Part shown: positions 1 to 4,841 of the stretch, piece after piece
Layout of the letters: the number at the start of each line of letters is the position of its first letter
Numbering within the stretch: the first letter of the stretch is position 1
From: Candidatus Luteimonas excrementigallinarum
Lineage (GTDB): Bacteria > Pseudomonadota > Gammaproteobacteria > Xanthomonadales > Xanthomonadaceae
Reading direction: 5' to 3'
Assembly: GCA_019115725.1 (NCBI GenBank)
Contig: DXCY01000003.1
Coordinates: 1-7,326, forward strand
Length of the DNA stretch: 7,326 bases
The notes under the pieces: generated by a model
What the model saw: only the letters and a program-made list of their open reading frames with translations
The model's database searches: none
Told to the model about the DNA's origin: nothing
Made by a program: the position numbers and the translations under genes

Positions 1-2
1 TG

Positions 3-599
3 AACCGACTCTTGGATTTGGATGTCACCGGAGCGGCCGAGATGCTTGCGGAGGTGACGGAGCGTTTTCCAATCCTGCTTACGCGCGATATTGGCGCAGC
101 GAAAGAATGGGTCCGTGGGCGTGCGCGGGGAACGGAGCGCTACGGGATGGTGGTTTCATCGCAGGCGCAGCGATTGAAGCCGCATGCCATTGATGTCCGC
201 GTTGCGATTGATCCCGTGCACTGGTTCCTAGCGGGTAAGGAAGACACTCGCTCCTCTTACTACCTCGAAGATGTCGCGACTGAATTCCAAGTGCAGGGCC
301 TGGAGCTCGATTGGACCTGCGTGGTTTGGGATGGTGATCTGAGGTACGACCGTGGAAATTGGGACTTCTTCGGTTTCAAGGGGAAGCGCTGGGAGCGCGT
401 GTTGAAAGATGAGCGCCGGCGCTATCTGCTTAACGCATACCGTGTCTTGCTGACGCGGGCTCGCCAAGGGACGGTGCTTGTCGTCCCCGAAGGCGACGCG
501 CGTGATAAGACGCGGGCACCTGAGTTCTACGACCCAATTTTTCAGCTTCTTCGGGAAGTAGGCATTCCAGAGCTCACATCCAATAACCCAGTGTTTTGA
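3..599 (+). CDS. DUF2075 (Schlafen-type) DNA/RNA helicase domain protein, 3' end only
   Basis: The frame is open to the left edge, so this is the C-terminal 198 residues of a longer protein; the TTG and ATG codons near the edge are not convincing starts. Two conserved blocks of the DUF2075/COG3410 P-loop helicase family are visible: EFQVQGLELDW at residues 94-104 of the visible part, followed by a WDGDLRY segment, and the motif-VI-like NAYRVLLTRAR at 144-154, whose arginines would act as arginine fingers for ATP hydrolysis. A hydrophobic VLVVP strand follows, as is usual near the end of this family. The Walker A/B part lies outside the window. Proteins of this family often sit with restriction or abortive-infection genes and may carry an N-terminal nuclease, which cannot be checked here. 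It lies 75 nt upstream of an unknown small gene on the same strand. The family call is confident; the cellular role is inferred. Confidence 0.82.
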   Translation, partial: NRLLDLDVTGAAEMLAEVTERFPILLTRDIGAAKEWVRGRARGTERYGMVVSSQAQRLKPHAIDVRVAIDPVHWFLAGKEDTRSSYYLEDVATEFQVQGLELDWTCVVWDGDLRYDRGNWDFFGFKGKRWERVLKDERRRYLLNAYRVLLTRARQGTVLVVPEGDARDKTRAPEFYDPIFQLLREVGIPELTSNNPVF

Positions 600-621
600 C
601 GTCCTGGCCGTCGCAATCCCT

Positions 622-638
622 GAGACCTCTCGGGTCTA
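622..638. terminator. Weak hairpin after the helicase gene
   Basis: AGACC (623-627) pairs with GGTCT (633-637), plus one possible T-G wobble, leaving a 3-5 nt loop. A pyrimidine-rich stretch (attctctctcc) follows but there is no clean T-run. It lies 24 nt after the helicase stop and could attenuate transcription. With only 5-6 base pairs, chance is a serious alternative. Confidence 0.25.
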
Positions 639-674
639 TTCTCTCTCCAATCAGCTTTGGAGTAGGAGTGGGAC

Positions 675-1043
675 ATGGAGGGTCAAGAGAGCATCTTTGA
701 ATACATGTATCGCGATGGCGGCAACTTCAAGACTTTCGGTCAGCTGAGGCTGACGGGGTGGGACGAACAGGCAGATGCCAAGATTCGGCTGTGCCTTGAG
801 GTTGATGGTCAATTTGTCGCCGAGCAGATTGGCGTGCCCTCGCTGTGTAGAGAGCATTGGGAGGCGGTGGAAGACGGTCCGTCCGATCTGGATCACGCCT
901 TCCACGAGTTTGTCTGCCTGCGCCAGCCGAAAGAGGCGGAAGGCGACCTGCCGGTGTGGGGCCGTCTGGACGCGATGCTTGCCCGCATGGAGGGGGCGGC
1001 GCGGCAGTGGGATGTGCGGTTGTCGCCGAACTGTGATCTTTAG
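675..1043 (+). CDS. Unrecognised 122-aa cytoplasmic protein
   Basis: An ATG start with AGGAG at 664-668 and a 6-nt spacer makes this a real gene. I do not recognise a named domain. The protein is acidic and aromatic-rich at its N-terminus (IFEYMYRDGGNFKTFGQL), with a middle part carrying two cysteines (LCLEVDG, SLCREHW) and a DLDHAFHEFV segment, and it ends RQWDVRLSPNCDL. There is no signal peptide, TM helix or low-complexity region, and the alternating polar/hydrophobic pattern fits a small folded alpha/beta domain. It sits between the DUF2075 helicase (75 nt) and the Mrr-like nuclease (89 nt), all on the same strand and of similar base composition. It may therefore be an accessory or regulatory partner in the same locus. 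The other reading frames over this stretch are much less protein-like. Confidence 0.8.
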   Translation: MEGQESIFEYMYRDGGNFKTFGQLRLTGWDEQADAKIRLCLEVDGQFVAEQIGVPSLCREHWEAVEDGPSDLDHAFHEFVCLRQPKEAEGDLPVWGRLDAMLARMEGAARQWDVRLSPNCDL

Positions 1044-1132
1044 CAACCTTGTGAATGTCGGTGTTGCGTCGATGCACATTGAATTATTGACGCTAGAATC
1101 CACCAGGAGACTCTTAACCGCAGGGGGGCGGA

Positions 1133-2071
1133 ATGAGGCGTCATGGACTAAAGCGTGTCTCACGTCGGTGGGGCGATGCCTTGGTGCGAGTCGAGTGGGA
1201 CCGCCTGGAAGCATTGCTTGCGGATCACTACCGGGGCGCTGGATACCGTGTCGAACACGTTGGCACAGGCGCAAGTCGACAAGAATTCGATGGCGGCATC
1301 GATCTCAAGCTATGGAAGGATGACGCCTACCTGCTGGTGCAGGTGAAACATTGGAACGCGTATAAAGTTCCGCACAATGAGGTGCATCAGCTGATTGGCC
1401 TAATGGTCAACCAAGGAGCTTCCGGCGCAATCTTGGTGACCAGCGGCGAATTTACGAAGGCCGCCATTGAAGCGGGTGCCCGCAATGGCAATGTGCAGCT
1501 TGTCGATGGTGAAGAACTGAGGCAGATGCTTGGCGAATTGCCTGAAGCTGCTCCGGCGCCAACGACCTGGGGCGCTGATCCGCGTCAGGCACTGGGTCGA
1601 CGATCTGGCGACGGATGGCTAGAGGAGGCTTTCGCGAAAGAATTGTCACGCGCTGGTCAAAAGTCACAACGCAGCGCCGCTAGTGAGCTTGGCAAAGCCA
1701 TTGTTCCGGAATTGGTTTTGGGGCTAATTAAGTTGGTCGGTATGGCGCTTGTACTAGTCTTCGTATACAAAACTTTCAATGGCGCATTGAAGTCCGCAAT
1801 GCCAAGTTCGAGTCAGGTTCAAAACGAGCCACGTTCGGTGACTCAATCCATTCCGAGGCAAATCCGTCAGGCGCCGCGCGCTGATGCGCCCACTGTTCAC
1901 TCAACACAGCCTCAGGGATACATCCGAGCCTGCCGTGAGCTGATCGACGCCCCGTCTGGAACATACATAGATCACTGCACTAAGGTGCGGCCACCCTCGG
2001 CTGCCGGCGACGCTGCCGGGGAGCGAAAAGATGCAATGGAAGTTTTGCGGGCTACAACACCTTCAATGTAG
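1133..2071 (+). CDS. Mrr-like restriction endonuclease with a transmembrane anchor
   Basis: The 312-aa protein starts at an ATG behind AGGGGGG (1122-1128, 4-nt spacer). Residues about 20-133 form an Mrr_cat type PD-(D/E)xK nuclease domain: helix with E26 (DRLEALLADHY), GYRVE at 37-41, DGGIDL with D57, then LLVQVKHW with Q70 and K72 as the (E/Q)xK pair. The later block GASGAILVTSGEFTKAAIE (95-113) and VQLVDGEEL (121-129) is the usual Mrr continuation. The family cleaves modified or foreign DNA, so type IV-like restriction is possible. A hydrophobic segment at about 190-211 (IVPELVLGLIKLVGMALVLVFV) predicts one TM helix. The roughly 100-residue tail after it is Ser/Gln/Pro-rich and has two cysteines (C267, C282). 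With the nuclease in the cytoplasm, the tail would be outside. Codon use is AT-richer than the genes to the right, which fits acquisition by transfer. All catalytic residues appear intact; activity is inferred. Confidence 0.85.
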   Translation: MRRHGLKRVSRRWGDALVRVEWDRLEALLADHYRGAGYRVEHVGTGASRQEFDGGIDLKLWKDDAYLLVQVKHWNAYKVPHNEVHQLIGLMVNQGASGAILVTSGEFTKAAIEAGARNGNVQLVDGEELRQMLGELPEAAPAPTTWGADPRQALGRRSGDGWLEEAFAKELSRAGQKSQRSAASELGKAIVPELVLGLIKLVGMALVLVFVYKTFNGALKSAMPSSSQVQNEPRSVTQSIPRQIRQAPRADAPTVHSTQPQGYIRACRELIDAPSGTYIDHCTKVRPPSAAGDAAGERKDAMEVLRATTPSM

Positions 2072-2094
2072 GCATTGGCAGGTGAGACTGCAGA

Positions 2095-2277
2095 TTACCA
2101 ATTGATTTCAAACACCGCCGAACCCCGCTCCGTGAAGTCGATCTGCGGCTGCAGGCAGCGGCCGCTGTCGATCCGCGAGCCCGTGACTATGACACGATCA
2201 AGCGTGGTGTTGCCGTAGCCGTGCGCCGCCTGTGTCAGTAGCCCGATGATTGGCGATAATCCGACCGGGAAGGGCGT
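2095..2277 (-). pseudogene. Possible 3' remnant of a reverse-strand gene
   Basis: Read on the - strand, 60 codons are open between a TGA (2278-2280) and a terminal TAA (2095-2097). The translation contains GYGNTTLDRVIVTGSRIDSG and ends ERGSAVFEINW, which looks like a protein C-terminus. No ATG, GTG or TTG start with a ribosome binding site is visible, so if real it is a 3' fragment. Its 5' edge runs into the start region of the nuclease gene at 2291, and its stop lies next to the lower-GC island. I do not recognise the family. The VTGSRI string resembles part of the TonB-receptor plug region, but the position near a C-terminus does not fit. A chance open frame in GC-rich DNA is a real alternative. 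Confidence 0.33.
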
Positions 2278-2279
2278 TC

Positions 2280-2290
2280 AGGGGGACGCA
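2280..2290 (+). promoter_or_regulatory. Ribosome binding site favouring the GTG start at 2291
   Basis: AGGGGG at 2280-2285 lies 5 nt before the in-frame GTG at 2291. The upstream in-frame ATG at 2246 has no comparable purine run in front of it, and the 15 residues it would add match nothing in the nuclease family. The shorter start is therefore preferred. Confidence 0.6.
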
Positions 2291-3463
2291 GTGGACGTAA
2301 CGGTTTGGCTCGCGCGCAACGGGCACCTGTTGAAGGACAGCCCGTTCGAGGAGCTGTTCGTGCGCAACGTGCTGACGCGTGTGCGCGGGCTCGATTTCCG
2401 CGCGCTCGGCGCCCAGTACCGGTTCATAGACGACGGCGGGCGCACGCGGTATTGCGACTTCGTGATCCAGGAGGGAGAGGGGGTCAGGATCGCGGTCGAG
2501 GTCGACGGCTACGACAAGCGCGGCACCGGCACGGGTATGTCGCGCAGTGATTTCGTGGACTGGCAGCGGCGGCAGGCGAGCCTGGTGGCGCAAGGCTGGC
2601 GGGTGATCCGGTTCGCGAACGTGGACGTGCGCGACCAGGCGCCGCGCTGCGCGGAGCTGCTTGGCTTGCTGCTTCGCGACGAGCGTTCGAAGGAGTCGCA
2701 CTCGCGCAGCCTGGAGCAGCGGATCCGGGAGCTGGAGACCGCGCAGGAGCGCAAGGTCGCCGAGGAGCGTGCGAAGTATGGGCAGGAACGCGGGGAACTT
2801 GAACGGCTGCGGGCCGAGCTGGCCCTGGCCCGACAGGCGGGGAAGCTGTCGGGCGAGGAGGGCAGGCGGCTTGCGGAACTGGAGCAGGCGCAGCAGCAGG
2901 TGAAGGTGCTGGAGCGGGAGACGAACATCATGAAGACCACGATCTGGGCGTTTACGGCGTTGTTGGCGGTGGTGCTGTTCCTGGCGTTCCAGTCGCGCGG
3001 GCCGTCGGAAGGGCCGGCGGCGGCGAGTCAGGAAGCGCGGGGGGCGGCGGCTTTGCAGGCTGATGCTGAGCCCGCGCATGAGGTTGCGGTTGCCGCTGCC
3101 GCGCCGTCCCTTGCGGGCAGTTCCTGCGAGGTGCCGCTGCCGTGGACCTTGGCACACGAGCGCGTGGGTCAGGTGGTCGCGATCGCGGGCCCGGTCACCC
3201 GGGTCGCCATTCGTGAAGACGTCCGCGGGCGGCCGGTGTTCATCACCATCGGCCAGGCCTTTCCCTCCCGCTCCCGCGTTGACCTGGTGATCTGGCAGGG
3301 CGACCGCGCCGCGTTCCAGCCCCTGCTCGACGAAGGGCTGGAAGGCCGCGACGTCTGCGCGTTCACCGAAGTGGGGCAGCGGGAGGGGGTTCCGCAGATG
3401 GTGCTGAGGAATCGGGAGCAGCTGGAGTTGAGGTTGGGGCGGATGGCGCCGGGGGCGCGCTGA
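2291..3463 (+). CDS. DUF559/Vsr-like nuclease with coiled coil, TM helix and OB-fold-like tail
   Basis: With the GTG start the protein is 390 aa (405 aa from ATG 2246). Residues about 15-130 resemble the DUF559/Vsr branch of PD-(D/E)xK nucleases: SPFEELF (E20/E21), GAQYRFI, RYCDFVI (D56), AVEVDGYD (E70, D72), then WQRRQASLVAQGWRVIRFANVDV (92-113), the usual closing helix-strand block. Residues about 135-213 are a charged heptad-like stretch predicted to form a coiled coil, suggesting oligomerisation. TTIWAFTALLAVVLFLAF (about 216-233) is one TM helix, followed by an Ala/Glu-rich linker. Residues about 286-382 (VGQVVAIAGPVTRV, GRPVFITIGQAFP, VDLVIW, GVPQMVL) look like the OB-fold seen in small nucleic-acid-binding proteins. 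This tail has two cysteines (C279, C356), consistent with a periplasmic disulfide. The gene is GC-rich like the host. A role in attacking incoming DNA at the membrane is inferred. Confidence 0.82.
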   Translation: MDVTVWLARNGHLLKDSPFEELFVRNVLTRVRGLDFRALGAQYRFIDDGGRTRYCDFVIQEGEGVRIAVEVDGYDKRGTGTGMSRSDFVDWQRRQASLVAQGWRVIRFANVDVRDQAPRCAELLGLLLRDERSKESHSRSLEQRIRELETAQERKVAEERAKYGQERGELERLRAELALARQAGKLSGEEGRRLAELEQAQQQVKVLERETNIMKTTIWAFTALLAVVLFLAFQSRGPSEGPAAASQEARGAAALQADAEPAHEVAVAAAAPSLAGSSCEVPLPWTLAHERVGQVVAIAGPVTRVAIREDVRGRPVFITIGQAFPSRSRVDLVIWQGDRAAFQPLLDEGLEGRDVCAFTEVGQREGVPQMVLRNREQLELRLGRMAPGAR

Positions 3464-3480
3464 GGATCAGCGGGAATCAA

Positions 3481-3512
3481 GACCATGGACTCCCGCCTGC
3501 GCGGGAGTGACG
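3481..3512. repeat. REP-like palindromic element / hairpin
   Basis: ACTCCCGC (3489-3496) and GCGGGAGT (3501-3508) form a perfect 8-bp stem with a CTGC loop. The flanks (ccatgg before, gacggg after) match the dispersed intergenic palindrome often seen in Xanthomonadaceae and other proteobacteria, from memory of that class. It sits between two converging genes, so it may also end transcription or protect mRNA 3' ends. There is no T-run, so a strong intrinsic terminator is not supported. Confidence 0.6.
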
Positions 3513-3520
3513 GGCAGGGG

Positions 3521-3553
3521 CGCCGCTGAGTTGCTTTCACCGCGTCAGCGGCG
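3521..3553. terminator. Hairpin overlapping the stop of the proline-rich gene
   Basis: CGCCGCTGA (3521-3529) and TCAGCGGCG (3545-3553) are perfect 9-base inverted repeats around a 15-nt loop. The right arm contains the stop codon of the - strand gene, so the stem would form at the end of its transcript. No U-tract follows on either strand. Together with the hairpin at 3489-3508 it fills the 81-nt convergent gap. Confidence 0.42.
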
Positions 3554-3781
3554 GGGCGGGTCGTCAGGGTGCGGATCGGGATCGCGGACGGGCGGCTCCG
3601 GATCGTCGCCCGGGGCCGGGTCGCTGATCGGCGGGATCGTCGGGTCGATGGGCTGGTCGGGCACCGGGTCGATGGGTTGATCGGGTACGGGATCCCTGCC
3701 CGGATTCGGCACCTGGCCGGGGGTTTTGTCCGGCGGAGTGGAATTTGGCGGGGTCGGGCTGGGGCTGTGCAGCGTGTTCAT
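3545..3781 (-). CDS. Small proline/aspartate-rich protein, unknown function
   Basis: The 78-aa product begins with MNTLHSPSPTPPN and is almost wholly Pro, Asp, Gln and Gly, with few hydrophobic residues, so it should be unstructured. The ATG at 3781 is chosen because GGAAG (3787-3791) lies 5 nt upstream on the coding strand; a longer frame would need a TTG at 3811 without such a site. An octapeptide DPVPDQPI occurs twice in tandem, and less regular DP-x-P units continue to the C-terminus (RDPDPHPDDPPRR). There is no signal peptide or TM helix. Strong strand-specific composition could be an artefact of GC-rich DNA, but the start signal and the terminal hairpin support a gene. It may be a small Pro-rich hypothetical of xanthomonad genomes. 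No function is proposed. Confidence 0.6.
   Translation of the reverse strand: MNTLHSPSPTPPNSTPPDKTPGQVPNPGRDPVPDQPIDPVPDQPIDPTIPPISDPAPGDDPEPPVRDPDPHPDDPPRR
3641..3688. repeat. 24-bp tandem duplication within the proline-rich gene
   Basis: Units 3641-3664 and 3665-3688 differ at only 3 of 24 positions and encode the repeated octapeptide in frame. Expansion or contraction would keep the reading frame. Two copies only. Confidence 0.75.
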
Positions 3782-3848
3782 GGTGTCTTCCACGTTCGCC
3801 TTGGGCGGCAACGGGTCTCAATATGGCGACGCCTGCGCGAAGCGGGCG

Positions 3849-4160
3849 TCATGGTTTTCCAGCCGTGACTGCTGCGCATGGCGCTGGTGCTGGCCCGCCG
3901 GTCTGCACGCCCGCGCCGCGCAGCTCTTCCATGAAATTCCGGATCGAGAGGCGCTCGGCAATGGCATCGTCGGCCACGTCGTAGCCGCCCTGCACCTGGA
4001 GCGCACGGATGAAGCGCGATCCGGGCGTGCTGAGCCACTGGTTGGCGACCAGGGTCACCTGCACCCTGGCGCGCTCGGCGGCACGGAACAGGATGTCGCG
4101 GATCGGGCCGGGGCAGGCGTCGGCGTCGACCCAGATCCGTGGCGGCGGGACTTCTGTCAT
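3849..4160 (-). pseudogene. UPF0178 (YaiI/YqxD, DUF188) protein with internal deletion, probably inactive
   Basis: The frame encodes 103 aa from ATG 4160, whereas the family is usually near 150 aa. The N-terminal part is typical: IWVDADACPGPIRDILFRAAER (9-30) with the DADAC signature, LVANQ, SRFIRALQV and DVADDAIAER (61-70). It then jumps straight to LSIRNFMEELRGAGVQTGG (71-89), which belongs near the family C-terminus. The roughly 45 intervening residues, including the conserved GDLVITADIPLA block, are missing in frame. After TGGP the sequence departs from the family (an Ala/Pro-rich end instead of the usual QRDRQAFA-like helix), suggesting a frameshift as well. These are PIN-like-fold proteins of unclear function. 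The start follows the stop of the HPF-like gene by 10 nt, so they form an operon. No good ribosome binding site is seen, so translational coupling is likely. A sequencing or assembly error is the main alternative. Confidence 0.75.
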
Positions 4161-4170
4161 GCGATGGAGG

Positions 4171-4488
4171 TCAGTAGCCCCGCTGCTTCTCCACCCAGGC
4201 GTCGAGCTTGGTCCTGAGCTTGTCGGTGGCGCCGCGGACGGCCTTTTCCACGTCTTCGTCGTCGTGGCTGGCGCCAATGGGATCGCCATCGCGCGGGCGG
4301 GCTTCCAGTGCGCAGCGCTTGTCGTGCGGGCCGCTCTTGATAGGGGAGTTGTTATCCGACAGGTACACCTCGATCCGGGTCAGCCGGTCGGCGAAACGGC
4401 CCAGCTGCTGGTCGATCATCCCGGTCACCCGCTCCGTGAGCGATTCGGTGCCGTCGATGTGGTTGTCGGTGTTCAATTGGATCTTCAA
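4171..4488 (-). CDS. HPF/RaiA-like ribosome-associated protein
   Basis: The 105-aa product matches the ribosomal S30AE (HPF/YfiA) fold: MKIQLNTDNHIDGTESL as first strand and helix, a helix ERVTGMIDQQLGRFADRL, strand TRIEVYLSDNN (37-47), then CALEARPRDGDPIGASHDDE (59-78) as the next strands, and a C-terminal helix DVEKAVRGATDKLRTKLDAW. Family members bind the small ribosomal subunit during slow growth and silence or protect ribosomes. The length fits short HPF. The start is taken as TTG 4488, since AAAGGAGA (4496-4503) is placed 7 nt before it. The ATG at 4515 would put that site inside the gene. It is the first gene of a two-gene unit with the damaged UPF0178 gene. It is not next to rpoN, so it looks like a paralogue rather than the classical hpf. 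No HPF long-form C-terminal domain is present. Confidence 0.82.
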   Translation of the reverse strand: MKIQLNTDNHIDGTESLTERVTGMIDQQLGRFADRLTRIEVYLSDNNSPIKSGPHDKRCALEARPRDGDPIGASHDDEDVEKAVRGATDKLRTKLDAWVEKQRGY

Positions 4489-4536
4489 ATCGTTGTCTCC
4501 TTTCGTTGAGTCCATCTGGCGAGGATCAGGCCCAGC

Positions 4537-4553
4537 CAGTTGGATTCCAACTG
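4537..4553. promoter_or_regulatory. 17-bp palindrome upstream of the HPF-like gene
   Basis: CAGTTGGA-T-TCCAACTG is a perfect inverted repeat with 8-base arms and one central base. It lies 48 nt upstream of the HPF-like TTG start, a usual place for an operator, and about 15 nt from the broken left end of the VWA fragment. No regulator can be named and no clear -35/-10 pair is seen, so it could also be a rearrangement scar. Confidence 0.42.
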
Positions 4554-4568
4554 TACCCGACCCCTTAA

Positions 4569-4787
4569 CCGGGGGCGTGGACCGGGCCCGATGACAGCGG
4601 CGATTACGTGTCCGTCGCCCGTCCCGATGCGGGCGATACCCGCTACGAAACCTATACCTGCACCAGCCGCGGCAACCCGCTGCAGCTGCGGCTGCCGGCG
4701 GAGGCGGGCGAATACAAAGTCCGCTATATCCAGGCGCAGAAGCACACGGCACTGGTGCGCAAGACCATTGCCGTGACCGGGGACTGA
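4569..4787 (+). pseudogene. 3' fragment of a VWA-domain protein gene
   Basis: From 4569 the + frame reads 72 codons to TGA at 4785-4787, preceded in frame by TAA (4566-4568). The core begins WTGPDDSGDYVSVARP, continues ETYTCTSRGNPLQLRLPAEAGEYKVRYI, and ends VRKTIAVTGD. This is the repeated beta-sandwich module found at the C-terminus of some von Willebrand factor A proteins of COG2304 type (W-T-G-P-x-x-x-G-D-Y, then L-x-L-P-A-E-x-G-x-Y-x-x-R-Y). The VWA domain and any start with a ribosome binding site are absent, so this is a truncated relic, 54 nt upstream of the ThiY-like gene. The preserved codon usage and reading frame suggest a recent loss. The alternative is a very short real gene starting at an internal GTG, which I consider unlikely. 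Confidence 0.68.
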
Positions 4788-4841
4788 GCAGACAGCGTGG
4801 ACTGATGGACGGCGTTTGGAGAGAAGGGTGCCCGGGACCGT

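Noticed and set aside
1087..1117. TTGACG with a downstream TCTTAA as a promoter for the Mrr-like gene
   Set aside because: The spacer is 19 nt, the -10 match is poor, and the transcript would start on the ribosome binding site.
2198..3157. Long antisense ORF of 319 codons opposite the DUF559-type gene
   Set aside because: Its translation is Arg/Pro/His-rich low complexity, typical of the complement of a GC-rich gene, and the sense frame has recognisable domains.
3641..3688. Tandem 24-bp repeats as a CRISPR array
   Set aside because: Two adjacent units without spacers, inside a coding frame.
4788..4841. TPP riboswitch before the ThiY-like gene
   Set aside because: The gap is only 54 nt and lacks the conserved THI-box segments.
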